The notes below the pieces were generated by a model. The model was not told where the DNA came from and did not search any database. It saw only the letters and a program-made list of their open reading frames with translations. A stretch of 64,000 nt of DNA from Dyadobacter sp. CY347. GTDB lineage: Bacteria; Bacteroidota; Bacteroidia; Cytophagales; Spirosomataceae. The stretch spans positions 62,001 to 126,000 of the forward strand of contig NZ_JAKFFT010000007.1 in assembly GCF_021502655.1 (NCBI RefSeq), written 5' to 3'. Position 1 is the stretch's first letter; each line of letters opens with the position of its first letter. A program made the position numbers and the translations under genes. This document shows, piece after piece, positions 36,133 through 44,335 of the stretch.

Positions 36133-36809
36133 TATTAGGCATTCTTGTGCTGCTGATGGCGGCCCAGGAAGTGAAATCACAGGGCATTGGTTACAGGCGT
36201 CGTCACCTGGAATTTTATGATGACAAGCCTATCCATTATGGTATCCTTTTCGGTGTGCCCTTTACGCGTTTCAATATCAAGCACAGCAACGATTTTGTGT
36301 CCAAAGATTCTGCATTTGTAATCCAGTCTCCGACCAATGCAGCATTTCGCATGGGCTTCATTGTCAATGCATTCCTTACCGACCATTTCGATATCCGCAC
36401 CACGCCATCCGTTTCACTTTACGACCGGAATGTTAAGTATACTTATCCGAATGGAGTCGAAAAGACAGAAAAGCGTGAATCGACCTGGATTGAGATTCCT
36501 TTGTTGCTGAAATACAAATCCTTGCGTCGGGTAAATTCGAGAATGTATATGATTGCGGGTTTTACTTTGGGTTTGGAAACCAATGTAAAAAGAAACCGGG
36601 GCGGTGGTCAGCTGGATACAAAATCGAGTGATTTTTCGCTGGATTATGGCATTGGTTATGAGCAGTTTTTCGAGTTCTTCAAATTTGCGCCGGAGTTGCG
36701 CTTTTCCCACGGGTTAACCAATGTTTTTAATCCTTCCAAAAATTCATTAGGCACCGGGATTAATAAATTGTCTACCCACACCGTCACATTGTATTTAAAT
36801 TTTGAATAA
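36081..36809 (+). CDS. porT: PorT-family outer-membrane protein
   Basis: 242 residues. The signal segment AKIILGILVLLMAAQEVKSQ requires a start upstream of it; the ATG at 36081 is the only ATG before it and overlaps ubiE by 52 bp. The mature protein is a beta-barrel (GILFGVPFTRFNIKHS, FRMGFIVNAFLTDHFDIRTT, ESTWIEIPLLLKYKSLR, FFEFFKFAPELRFSHGL) with the pattern of PorT, which in Porphyromonas is needed for type IX secretion. The ubiE-porT neighbourhood is, from memory, common in this phylum. The T9SS cargo protein at 37154 would be a client of the system. Confidence 0.85.
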   Translation: MHYTYLRDLFDLHRAKIILGILVLLMAAQEVKSQGIGYRRRHLEFYDDKPIHYGILFGVPFTRFNIKHSNDFVSKDSAFVIQSPTNAAFRMGFIVNAFLTDHFDIRTTPSVSLYDRNVKYTYPNGVEKTEKRESTWIEIPLLLKYKSLRRVNSRMYMIAGFTLGLETNVKRNRGGGQLDTKSSDFSLDYGIGYEQFFEFFKFAPELRFSHGLTNVFNPSKNSLGTGINKLSTHTVTLYLNFE

Positions 36810-36866
36810 AATGTGCCTTGATCTTCAATGAATTGCAATTTTTTTAAATTTTTTTCATCAAAAAAG

Positions 36867-36897
36867 TTGCAGAGAAGATTTTCGTCCTACATATTTG
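36867..36897 (+). promoter_or_regulatory. Promoter of tRNA-Val
   Basis: TTG at 36867-36869, a 20-bp spacer and CATATTTG at 36890-36897 (7 of 8 matches to TAnnTTTG), 23 bp before the mature tRNA 5' end. Confidence 0.55.
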
Positions 36898-36920
36898 CAC
36901 TCCCAAACGACGGGGAAAAA

Positions 36921-36995
36921 GGGAGTTTAGCTCAGTTGGTTCAGAGCATCTGCCTTACAAGCAGAGGGTCGGGGGTTCGAATCCCTCAACTCCCA
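36921..36995 (+). tRNA. tRNA-Val (anticodon TAC)
   Basis: 75 bases forming a full cloverleaf: acceptor GGGAGTT/AACTCCC, D-stem GCTC/GAGC, anticodon stem TCTGC/GCAGA with loop CTTACAA (anticodon TAC), variable GGGTC, T-arm GGGGG-TTCGAAT-CCCTC and discriminator A. The CCA end is not encoded (the next bases are CGG). Confidence 0.97.
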
Positions 36996-37002
36996 CGGAA
37001 GG

Positions 37003-37032
37003 AAAAGCATCGAGCAATCGATGCTTTTTTTT
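37003..37032 (+). terminator. Terminator of tRNA-Val
   Basis: Perfect 11-bp stem AAAAGCATCGA / TCGATGCTTTT closed by a GCAA tetraloop, followed by more T. It has the same inner hairpin as the terminator at 11651. Confidence 0.95.
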
Positions 37033-37040
37033 GTTTATGC

Positions 37041-37101
37041 TTGCTTCACAAGCAGAGGGTCGGGGACGGTTCGCCGCGCGGTTCGAATCCCTCAACTCCC
37101 A
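37041..37101 (+). pseudogene. tRNA-Val-like remnant (CAC-type anticodon) with T-arm insertion
   Basis: Resembles the 3' two-thirds of tRNA-Val. The anticodon arm reads TTGC-TTCACAA-GCAG (anticodon CAC), followed by AGGGTCGGGG as in the functional gene. Then comes a 15-base insert (37066-37080) and GTTCGAATCCCTCAACTCCC plus A, identical to the functional gene's 3' end. There is no acceptor 5' strand or D-arm. A tRNA-Val(CAC) gene appears to have been lost or damaged here. Confidence 0.8.
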
Positions 37102-37108
37102 CATAAAA

Positions 37109-37132
37109 AGAGCATCGAGAAATCGGAGCTCT
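37109..37132 (+). terminator. Degenerate terminator behind the tRNA remnant
   Basis: AGAGC/GCTCT outer stem, mismatched AT/GA, then CGA-GAAA-TCG hairpin, followed by a short T-rich tail. It is a decayed relative of the tRNA terminator at 37003. Confidence 0.5.
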
Positions 37133-37153
37133 ATTTGTTTGATACCTATCTCC

Positions 37154-40100
37154 TTATTTCTTCACAACCAACCGACTTGTCTCAGTTCCGTTTTTCAATC
37201 GAATACGAACGATATAATTTCCTGGCGGAAGTTTCTCAACATTAATCTGCGTCGCTGCGCCATTCTTTTCAAACACTTTCAGTCCGGAAATATCGAAAAT
37301 CGCAATGTTAACAGCGTCAGCACCGTCTGCCAAATGTAGTAATCCATCATTACCAATTGGATTCGGAAATATTGCAGCTTGCGTTTCGCCAAATCTTACG
37401 CTTTCAATTTTACTATACGCGAAAGTGCCATCAGAATCCACCATTTTTAAGCGATAATAGATGGCTTTCAGACCGACATTTGAATCTTGAAATACATACG
37501 CCTCTTGTTGTGTGCTGATCTTCTGTGCCTTAACATAGCCAATTTCAATCCATTCCTTTCCGGATGCGCTGCGCTCCACCACAAACTTTTCACTATTGAT
37601 TTCGCTAGAAGTTATCCAGCTCAACAACGCATTTTGGCCCTCGCTTTTTGCTTCGAATTTTACCAAATGGACCGGTAGCGGATTGTCTGGGTCGGTTTCT
37701 GCAAACAGATTTGCAAACTCATCAAACATGCCGCTCGCTTTCAGCTTGCTTCTTGGTATGAATGTCCCGTTTTGTAGCGATGAATATAGAAGTTTGGAAA
37801 CTGGGTGGTAATGTGCAAACACCGCAAGCGAATCCACAGCAGTAGTCAATAAAAAATCACCTTCCCAAACGTCCGCCGCGTCTGCAAACACCAATTGATT
37901 TTCATCCGGCTTCGCAGGAACATTATCGCAATCATAAACCCAGATCGTCGCCGTAGACGTCGAGCTCAAATCCCTGCGGTTCGGGTAAGTGCGAACACAA
38001 GTAACCTCATAATGATCCGCACGCTCCGCCTGGAAAGTGATCTGATCGCCCGTTGTAGTGAAGTATTGATTGGAAGGCAAAACAGTCCAGTTGTGTACAT
38101 AAAGGCCGTTAGAAGCATTTTTCAGTGAGACTGTGATATTTGCAGTGTTATCCTGTGTAGTGCGCTTCTGGCTGAAAGGATAGCATGTGTTAAATTGTAC
38201 GACCGTTGGGATTGGCGGGACCGGGAGGGCCGGGCATGCGGCAGTGCCGGTTAGAAGGCCTTCGGCGAGGCCGATTGCTGTCCAGTTAATTCTCCTTGTA
38301 GATACATGGATTGTGTTGTCATTAGGGTTTTGACTTCCGTAAAATGCATCGAATGGAGAGTCAGATGAGTTGAAAGTTGTTAGATTAAGTAGCTCTCGTT
38401 GAACTTGTGTTGACTTTGGCCCCTGATAATCTATTGAACTGAATGTTGGTACAAAACAAAATTCAAAGTGGGTCTTCTTACCGATCAACTTATTTGGGAC
38501 AGCCGATTGTGTGCGACCACCAGGAAGAAAATCATCGTTTAAAGGGCTTAGGTAAGTTCTATTGACAGCTTTTCTATTCCACAGCATTCCCCATGAAGCA
38601 AATTTGAACACACTACTATTCTTGGTAATATCATTTGTATGAATATCAATATTGGTGTTTTGCAGGCCTAGTGGTGTCCAGCTAAGTAGCAATCTGCTGC
38701 CATAGTTATAATCATTAAATAGTGTACGGTCGCCCGCATCCATACTGCCATGGATTACTGCGATATTGCGGCAAGTCGCAGGATAGCCGCCATTTCCTAG
38801 CGCGGTGAGTTGCGTGCGAAAACTATCAAAATCGGCGTGCTTCATACCCAGATTCGGATGTCCTGCCTGATGTAGCAATAGTTGCTTTGCAGCTGGTGTC
38901 CCAAATGCTTTGTAATAGTTTCGCCAACGTTTCGCAAAAAATTTTAGGATGATGTTTGTAAGCAATGTTGGGTGCGCCTCATATGCTAGCTGTGTTAGCC
39001 CCACTGGCACATTCGCGCCCTGATGCGGCGTATCGTAACAAAGCATCAGCTTTGCGTGGTGCGCTTGTCCCGCATTTTCCATCTCCCGCAATGCCCATCT
39101 GGCAACCAGTCCACTCATACTTTCTCCGATAACGATGGATTCAATGTTGCCGGTCTTTTGCGTGTTCACAAGTTCGATGACCGCTCTCAAAACCTGTGCA
39201 TTATCTTGTATGGCGGCTCTTCCGTCGTTGTAATCTAGCAGCACCAAATCGTAACCTTCAATTAAAAACTGGTTGAGCGGAATTCTGTAATTTGTTTCAA
39301 TGGCGTCCAAATTTACATCCTGTCCCATGTCAAAACCTTCTGCAATAATGATCGGTTTATCAAATATTTGGTCACATCCTTTAATAATTCGAATCGTGCC
39401 TCCCACCAGTGTAGTTCTGGCAGATGAATCTGAGGTGACGGATTGAAACGGCTTTGCAGTTACTTCCATTTCTTTGTAAGGTTTAAGGCGTTCCATTTGC
39501 CTTACATTTACTTTCGTTTCAAAGAGATAAATGATATTTCCGATGGCAAAACGAATCCTAATGCCATGCTCGCCGATCGAATTAAAATGATATGGAATTA
39601 ATTTTTTTGTTATTGGATAACTGGTAGATCCTCGCCCGTCATTGAAATCAATCTCCACAGAAGTGATTTTTCCAGCATGGTTGTCGATGTTTAACGCTTC
39701 ATCCAGTTGAAAAAAAACATCGGACTGATACAAATCTTCTTGCATAACCGCCGCGGATACGATCTTTACCTTTTCGTATTTCGCAAAGACAACTGCTTTC
39801 CCAGCTTTTTTAAAGGCTTCGTTTTCGAAAAGCTCATCATTAGATAGATAAATGCCTTCGAGATTGATGAATGCAATCGGAATCACATTGTTTTTGGTAA
39901 GTTTTGAGGCATTAGTTTCAACTAGTTTCTCCAGTTCCGGTAGCCGATCCTCGGTAGGCCTCAGGTCTGTGTCAAAAAGTCTTTCATATAAATTTTGCCA
40001 TTCCTCGGAGGACACCGGCTCTGGAATTTTGCCCTTTTGTGTGTTTAAATTTTTGAAGTGATTAATCTCACTTTGATTGGTTAAGCCAGCATTCAGGAAA

Positions 40101-40252
40101 AGCATTTGCCCAAGGCCAGACAGGTCCAGGCTATTGAGCTTTTGCTGTCGAAGTTGGTTGTAATCTTGCGCAAACGTAATGGAAAAGACAAACAGAAGGG
40201 CTGGAAGAAGACAGCAGCGTCCTCCCCTTGCAGAAGATGCAAAGTGATTCAT
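37154..40252 (-). CDS. T9SS cargo protein with lipase-like alpha/beta-hydrolase domain
   Basis: 1032 residues. A signal peptide (LLPALLFVFSITFAQ) is followed by about 250 residues of beta-rich sequence. The hydrolase-like part (about 300-520) has IIIAEGFDMGQDVNL, the nucleophile elbow IGESMSGLVARWAL and CYDTPHQGANVPVGL, as in PGAP1/lipase-type serine esterases. Beta-sandwich repeats follow. The last 80 residues are a T9SS type A sorting domain: IFPNPIGNDGLL, VNIAIFDISGLKVFEKNG, LPPGNYIVRIRLKNG, SRLVVKK. It should be exported and anchored or released at the cell surface. Its 3' end lies 50 bp from the tRNA remnant. Confidence 0.88.
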   Translation of the reverse strand: MNHFASSARGGRCCLLPALLFVFSITFAQDYNQLRQQKLNSLDLSGLGQMLFLNAGLTNQSEINHFKNLNTQKGKIPEPVSSEEWQNLYERLFDTDLRPTEDRLPELEKLVETNASKLTKNNVIPIAFINLEGIYLSNDELFENEAFKKAGKAVVFAKYEKVKIVSAAVMQEDLYQSDVFFQLDEALNIDNHAGKITSVEIDFNDGRGSTSYPITKKLIPYHFNSIGEHGIRIRFAIGNIIYLFETKVNVRQMERLKPYKEMEVTAKPFQSVTSDSSARTTLVGGTIRIIKGCDQIFDKPIIIAEGFDMGQDVNLDAIETNYRIPLNQFLIEGYDLVLLDYNDGRAAIQDNAQVLRAVIELVNTQKTGNIESIVIGESMSGLVARWALREMENAGQAHHAKLMLCYDTPHQGANVPVGLTQLAYEAHPTLLTNIILKFFAKRWRNYYKAFGTPAAKQLLLHQAGHPNLGMKHADFDSFRTQLTALGNGGYPATCRNIAVIHGSMDAGDRTLFNDYNYGSRLLLSWTPLGLQNTNIDIHTNDITKNSSVFKFASWGMLWNRKAVNRTYLSPLNDDFLPGGRTQSAVPNKLIGKKTHFEFCFVPTFSSIDYQGPKSTQVQRELLNLTTFNSSDSPFDAFYGSQNPNDNTIHVSTRRINWTAIGLAEGLLTGTAACPALPVPPIPTVVQFNTCYPFSQKRTTQDNTANITVSLKNASNGLYVHNWTVLPSNQYFTTTGDQITFQAERADHYEVTCVRTYPNRRDLSSTSTATIWVYDCDNVPAKPDENQLVFADAADVWEGDFLLTTAVDSLAVFAHYHPVSKLLYSSLQNGTFIPRSKLKASGMFDEFANLFAETDPDNPLPVHLVKFEAKSEGQNALLSWITSSEINSEKFVVERSASGKEWIEIGYVKAQKISTQQEAYVFQDSNVGLKAIYYRLKMVDSDGTFAYSKIESVRFGETQAAIFPNPIGNDGLLHLADGADAVNIAIFDISGLKVFEKNGAATQINVEKLPPGNYIVRIRLKNGTETSRLVVKK

Positions 40253-40280
40253 TTTAGTGTATGATTAAGTTAAAAATAGA

Positions 40281-40736
40281 TTACTTGGGGATTAGTTGAA
40301 AGTCGTACTTAGTTTTTCTACCAATGGAAGCTGTGCAGCAGTTATTTGTTATATTATCATCTTTTTTAATCCGGTAACCGCTGAAAATTTTCATAAACTT
40401 GGCATTTTCTGATAAGGAAGGAATGATGACGTCAACAGCTGTGAAATTTTTAGGGACATCGACCAGGACGTTGTAATTGCCATTTCCATCGGAGTATACT
40501 TTTGATAAATCTGTCGAGTAATGGAATTTGAGTCCGGAGATAATTACTAAAATGCTATCAACCGGCACACCATTCTGATCCGTGATCGTCCCATAAACCG
40601 TTGTTGTGCGGTCTTGTTTGAGGAAGCAGCTTGAAAGTAGTGTGGTTGCTAAAATTGCAGCGAAGGCAAGGAGCCTAATGCCTGGGTAGCCGGTACTTCT
40701 AGTGAGGGAAAATCTTCTTTTGCATAAATAAAACAT
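40281..40736 (-). CDS. Lipoprotein with carboxypeptidase-regulatory-like domain
   Basis: 151 residues. The N-terminus is unusually long before the lipobox (LATTLLSSC, Cys 37). The mature part VYGTITDQNGVPVDSILVII ... YSDGNGNYNVLVDVP is a CarboxypepD_reg-like or prealbumin-like beta-sandwich. It ends with a CC pair (NNCCTASIGRKTKYDFQLIP). It lies upstream of the T9SS cargo gene on the same strand, 28 bp away, so the two are probably cotranscribed. Function unknown. Confidence 0.75.
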   Translation of the reverse strand: MFYLCKRRFSLTRSTGYPGIRLLAFAAILATTLLSSCFLKQDRTTTVYGTITDQNGVPVDSILVIISGLKFHYSTDLSKVYSDGNGNYNVLVDVPKNFTAVDVIIPSLSENAKFMKIFSGYRIKKDDNITNNCCTASIGRKTKYDFQLIPK

Positions 40737-40859
40737 AGGCTCTCGGGCTTAGGTGAAAATACTTGCGAGGAAGGTAGAAATAATTGCCTCGAAAGTATTT
40801 TCCAGTGAGCCGCCGGTCGGTGTGAGAGAAAGACCGGTAAAGTTAATACGGAATTTTAT

Positions 40860-40929
40860 AGGCCACCTTTAACGAACGAACATTGATATACGTAATCGTA
40901 GTTGAGTACTGAAGTGTTAAAGGTGGCCT
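40860..40929. repeat. Perfect 14-bp inverted repeat with 42-bp loop
   Basis: Arms AGGCCACCTTTAAC (40860-40873) and GTTAAAGGTGGCCT (40916-40929) match perfectly. The right arm is 8 bp from the stop of the oxidoreductase gene. There is no clear T-run after either arm, so it is not a classical terminator. It could be an mRNA 3'-end stabiliser or a small repeat element. Confidence 0.75.
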
Positions 40930-40937
40930 GGAAAATG

Positions 40938-42095
40938 TTATAGATCAACCTGGCACCTGGATGCCGCAGACTCTAATCCGGCTTCAAGAACCTGGATGAT
41001 CTTCAATCCGTCTGAAAAATCAGGTTTAATTTCCGTATCGTTTTCGATGGCGTTTACGAAATCGACCACAGCGTGCACGAACGAATGTTCATAGCCGATA
41101 ATGTGCCCTGCTGGCCACCAGTTTCCTGCATAAGGGTGTGCGGCTTCGGTTGCGAGGATGGTCCGGAAACCTTGCTGCCCGCTTTCGTCCTCGCGTGAGA
41201 AATATTGCAGCTCGTTCATTCTTTCCAGGTCGAAGCACAAACTTCCTTTGCTTCCGTAAATCTCAAAAGACAAGCGGTTTTTTCTTCCTGCCGCAAAACG
41301 GGTGGCTTCAAACGATCCTATTGCGCCATTTTTGAACATGACCATCATTAAAGCAGCGTCTTCAACAGTTACTTCGCCCATTTCGGAGCCGGCTTTGCCT
41401 GCTGTCAAATTTCCGGTCGTTTCGCCGCCTTCAACGATAGGGCGGTTTTTGATAAAATTGGCTGTTAAGGAAGAAACGCTGGCAATGTCGCCAACAAGGT
41501 AATGCGCCAGATCGACTGCATGTGAATTGAGGTCCCATTGCGGCCCGGCTTGGGCGAATTCTTTTTGTAATTGCCAGGTTAAGGGGAAGTCCGGGTCTAT
41601 GATCCAGTCTTGCTGGTAGGCGCAGCGCCAGTGGAAGATGCGTCCGATTTTGCCGTCTTCGATCATTTTTTTTGCAAAAGAAACCGCGGGCGTTCTCCTG
41701 TAATTGTGGTTCAGGTAATGTTTGACCTTGTTATCCTCACACACTTTCAACATTTCCTCGGCCTGTTTGCTATTCATGGAAAGCGGTTTTTCACAGAAGA
41801 TATGTTTCCCTTCTTTCGCTGCGGCAATGGCGACGTCATAATGCAGATCTTGCGGCAATGCAACGTCGATAATATCAATATCCGGCCTGGAAACGAGCTT
41901 TTTCCAATCTGTTTCGGTCTCTTCCCAACCCCATTTATCGGCAAATTCTTTCACTGCGCTTTCATGCCTTCCGCAGGCTGCTTTGAGCACAGGCGTTGCG
42001 GGCATGTCAAAAAATTGCGGTGCTTTTTTCCAGGCATTGCTGTGCGCGCGGCCCATGAATTTGTAACCTACGATCCCTATATTCAGTTTTTTCAT
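40938..42095 (-). CDS. Gfo/Idh/MocA family oxidoreductase
   Basis: 385 residues, cytoplasmic. An NAD(P)-binding Rossmann start (NIGIVGYKFMGRAHSNAW), the family's EKP catalytic motif (HIFCEKPLSMNSKQA near 98) and the C-terminal alpha/beta domain (HWRCAYQQDWIIDPDFPL, WDLNSHAVDLAHYLVGDI with the H-x-x-D pair) are present. Members oxidise or epimerise sugars and inositols; the specific substrate is not readable. It stands alone, divergent from the bi-domain oxidoreductase gene with 116 bp between the starts. Confidence 0.92.
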   Translation of the reverse strand: MKKLNIGIVGYKFMGRAHSNAWKKAPQFFDMPATPVLKAACGRHESAVKEFADKWGWEETETDWKKLVSRPDIDIIDVALPQDLHYDVAIAAAKEGKHIFCEKPLSMNSKQAEEMLKVCEDNKVKHYLNHNYRRTPAVSFAKKMIEDGKIGRIFHWRCAYQQDWIIDPDFPLTWQLQKEFAQAGPQWDLNSHAVDLAHYLVGDIASVSSLTANFIKNRPIVEGGETTGNLTAGKAGSEMGEVTVEDAALMMVMFKNGAIGSFEATRFAAGRKNRLSFEIYGSKGSLCFDLERMNELQYFSREDESGQQGFRTILATEAAHPYAGNWWPAGHIIGYEHSFVHAVVDFVNAIENDTEIKPDFSDGLKIIQVLEAGLESAASRCQVDL

Positions 42096-42211
42096 GCTTT
42101 TATGAAGCTGGATTTGCTTTTTGTACTTGAATTGTAATGTTCAAAAATATTAAAATTTTGTAATTGCTTTTAAGATTGTAATTTCCGGCACTCAATAACA
42201 CACTATATTTC

Positions 42212-44335
42212 ATGAAACAGCTTGTCCAAAACCTCCGGACAGGGGAAACTCTGTTACTGGAAGTGCCCGCTCCAATGGTCCGAAAGGGCTGTGTGCTCAT
42301 TCAAACGCACAAAAGTCTGATCTCTTCCGGGACTGAAAGAATGCTCCTGAACTTCGGCAAGGCCAGTTTGCTGCAAAAGGCGAGGTTACAACCCGCACAA
42401 GTGAAACAGGCCATTGATAAAATCCGCTCCAACGGCTTTTTCCCAACCATTCAAAAAATTTACCACAAGCTCGACCAGCTGCTTCCGCTCGGATATTGCA
42501 ATGTGGGCCATGTGCTGGAAGTCGGCGATGGCGTGCATGATATTCAGGTGGGCGACCGTGTTGTAAGCAATGGTCCGCATGCCGAAATCATCTGCGTTCC
42601 CCGGAACCTCGTGGCGAAAGTGCCTGAAAATGTATTTGACGAAGCTGCTGTATTTACAGTGATCGGGGCCGTGGCTTTGAATGCAGTCAGGTTGATATCA
42701 CCGGGACTTGGTGAAACGGTTGTGGTGATGGGGCTTGGTTTAGTCGGCTTAATGACGGCTGATTTACTTAAAATCAATGGTTGTCAGGTCATTGGCATTG
42801 ACCCTGATGATAACAGGCGAGCCATTGCCGCTGCGAAAGGTTTCATTTCAATTGATCCGGAAACTGTTGATCCGGAAAAATACATTGCCCAGATAACAAG
42901 CGAAATCGGTGCGGATGCCGTCATCATTGCCAGCACATCGCAATCTCACCAGGTGGTCGCGCAGGCGGCGGCCATGTCGAGAAAGCGTGGGAAGATCGTT
43001 TTGATCGGAACGGCTGACTTGCAGTTGGACCGGGCCGCTTTCTATCATAAAGAACTGACTTTCCAGGTTGCCTCATCCTACGGTCCCGGTCGTTATGATG
43101 CACAGTATGAGCAACATGGCATGGATTATCCCCTTCCTTATGTTCGCTGGACGGAAAACCGCAATTTTCAGGCAATCCTTCAATTGCTTTCGTCGGGCGT
43201 TTTGGACCCCACTTACTTGATAAGCGACAGGGTTGATCTGGAAGATTACAAAACAGCTTATGCCAAGCTGCAAGCTTCCGAAACCATCGCGATTTTGCTC
43301 TATTATGCCGTCAAACCGTCGACGTCGCGTTCGGTGCAAATGCTTAGCAAATCGTTCACGGGAAGCAAAGGCGTGATCGGCATTATAGGCGCGGGTCATT
43401 TTACAGCCATGACGATGTTGCCTTTGCTGAAAGATCAATGTATTAAATGCATTGCCAGTGCAAAGGGATTGTCCTCCACGCACCTGGCAAGAAAACACGG
43501 AATTCCTTTTGCCACAACAGATTACCAAACCATTCTGGATGACCCTGAGGTGGATCTGGTGATGATCACCACAAGGCATGATCTGCATGCATCAATTACA
43601 ATCCAGGCGCTTGAAGCCGGCAAACATGTTTTCGTAGAAAAACCAATAACCCTGAACCAACAAGACCTAACCCACCTAATCAACACCTTACATCAGCAAA
43701 CAAAAAAAACCAAAACCCAAACCCCAACCCTAACCGTCGGTTTCAACCGACGGCAGTCCCCCCACGCTCAAAAGATGAAAGCCCTGCTAGGCCAAAGCGT
43801 GATGAATGTGGTGATCACAGTTAACGCTGGTTTTGTACCAAAAAGCGCCTGGATTCATGACAGGGCAATAGGAGGGGGAAGGATCCTGGGAGAAGGCTGT
43901 CACTTGATGGACCTGATCATTTACCTGACGGGAAGCCTTATTACGGCCGTTTGTTTGAATGCCATGGACCTTGATCCTTCGGAAACGACCGATAATGCGA
44001 GCATTTTAATCAAATGTGCGAATGGCTCGACAGGCGTAGTCAATTATTTTTCAAACGGGCATTCAGCTTATCCAAAAGAGCGCATTGAAGTGTATTCGCT
44101 TGGCAGAACATTGATTTTAGATGATTTCAAAACACTGACCGGATTCGGTTTTAAAGGATTTAGTAAATCAAAAAGTGCGCAAAACAAAGGTCATAAGGAA
44201 GCATTTGCAGCATTAATGCATGCTGTTAAAAATGGGGGAGAGTCTGTGATTCCTTTCCATGAGATTGTCAATTCGGCAGCGGCAAGCCTGGCTGCATTGG
44301 AAAGTTTGAAACAGAAAGCCTGGATTAACATATGA
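42212..44335 (+). CDS. Bi-domain oxidoreductase: zinc-ADH-like plus Gfo/Idh/MocA
   Basis: 707 residues. The N-terminal half (about 1-370) is a medium-chain dehydrogenase (VGDRVVSNGPHAEIICVPRN, GETVVVMGLGLVGLMTADLL, IIASTSQSHQVVAQA). The second half (about 385-705) is a Gfo/Idh/MocA domain with GVIGIIGAGHFTAMTMLPLL and HVFVEKPITL. Such fusions occur beside heparinase-like enzymes and glycosyltransferases in surface-polysaccharide loci. Its stop overlaps the next start (ATGA). An A/C-rich tract at about 43640-43733 and a hairpin at 43734-43753 lie inside the coding region after the EKP motif. Confidence 0.9.
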   Translation: MKQLVQNLRTGETLLLEVPAPMVRKGCVLIQTHKSLISSGTERMLLNFGKASLLQKARLQPAQVKQAIDKIRSNGFFPTIQKIYHKLDQLLPLGYCNVGHVLEVGDGVHDIQVGDRVVSNGPHAEIICVPRNLVAKVPENVFDEAAVFTVIGAVALNAVRLISPGLGETVVVMGLGLVGLMTADLLKINGCQVIGIDPDDNRRAIAAAKGFISIDPETVDPEKYIAQITSEIGADAVIIASTSQSHQVVAQAAAMSRKRGKIVLIGTADLQLDRAAFYHKELTFQVASSYGPGRYDAQYEQHGMDYPLPYVRWTENRNFQAILQLLSSGVLDPTYLISDRVDLEDYKTAYAKLQASETIAILLYYAVKPSTSRSVQMLSKSFTGSKGVIGIIGAGHFTAMTMLPLLKDQCIKCIASAKGLSSTHLARKHGIPFATTDYQTILDDPEVDLVMITTRHDLHASITIQALEAGKHVFVEKPITLNQQDLTHLINTLHQQTKKTKTQTPTLTVGFNRRQSPHAQKMKALLGQSVMNVVITVNAGFVPKSAWIHDRAIGGGRILGEGCHLMDLIIYLTGSLITAVCLNAMDLDPSETTDNASILIKCANGSTGVVNYFSNGHSAYPKERIEVYSLGRTLILDDFKTLTGFGFKGFSKSKSAQNKGHKEAFAALMHAVKNGGESVIPFHEIVNSAAASLAALESLKQKAWINI

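Noticed and set aside
36828..37106. 92-residue open frame across tRNA-Val
   Set aside because: It is only the tRNA and terminator sequence read as protein.
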